Below the pieces are notes generated by a model. It was not told where the DNA came from. It searched no databases and saw only the letters and a program-made list of their open reading frames with translations. Below, one piece after another: positions 63,890 through 64,000 of a stretch of 64,000 nucleotides of DNA (the first letter of the stretch is position 1; every line of letters begins with the position of its first letter). This DNA is from Acanthaster planci. Taxonomy: Eukaryota; Echinodermata; Asteroidea; Valvatida; Acanthasteridae. The translations under genes and the position numbers were made by a program. Where the stretch lies: contig NW_019091396.1 of the NCBI RefSeq assembly GCF_001949145.1, positions 1,884,992-1,948,991 on the forward strand. Direction: 5' to 3'.

Positions 63890-64000
63890 TAAAGGCTGAT
63901 TCATAGTAAGTCGTCTATATGCAAATGTAAGATGCCGATGCAGGGTTCTGCCCAGGATGGTTTTAGTGCCGGCAGGACTATCTAAGCGGAGCGCCACCAG

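Overview
This window is nuclear DNA of an animal. It has multi-exon genes with GT-AG introns, the standard genetic code, long AT-rich non-coding stretches and many short repeats. The gene set, the intron density and the frequent palindromic TACATGTA motif suggest a marine invertebrate, probably a deuterostome (echinoderm, hemichordate or cephalochordate). I cannot fix the species. There is one assembly gap (40816-41090) and one ambiguous base (3659).

Five protein-coding genes are supported by splice-consistent, family-matching exons. (1) 2073-7672 (+): the last five coding exons of an SLC49-family major facilitator, closest to SLC49A4/DIRC2; its N-terminal half lies upstream of the window. 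(2) 14945-31402 (-): a complete mitochondrial NADP-dependent isocitrate dehydrogenase, IDH2 type, ten coding exons and 449 residues including a transit peptide. (3) 34204-37908 (+): a complete proton-translocating NAD(P) transhydrogenase (NNT), 1071 residues and only one coding intron. (4) 44844-50290 (+): RNF113 (CCCH finger plus RING; spliceosome and DNA-repair factor), eight exons, with the first coding exon not found. (5) 51854-63876 (+): TMEM245, an AI-2E-transporter-family membrane protein, fifteen exons, running off the right edge.

The most interesting arrangement is the head-to-head pair IDH2 (-) and NNT (+). Their start codons are 2.8 kb apart, across a GC/CpG-rich stretch with NRF1-like motifs. 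Both enzymes make NADPH in the mitochondrial matrix and are known to work together on that pool, so the shared upstream region is a candidate bidirectional control region. NNT is almost intronless while its neighbours are intron-rich.

The rest is repeat-rich. I see a tRNA-Thr-like SINE whose tail is a foldback hairpin (about five copies, two of them purely palindromic); a 581-bp foldback element with apparent 8-bp target duplications inside the IDH2/NNT intergenic region; a 313-bp terminal-inverted-repeat element beside the gap; a 154-bp near-perfect hairpin; an inverted pair inside an SLC49A4 intron; a family of about 264 bp seen both as a tandem pair and as scattered fragments; a decayed Penelope-like GIY-YIG fragment; other tRNA-headed SINEs; and a probable LINE 3' end. 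No genuine tRNA, rRNA or CRISPR locus was found.
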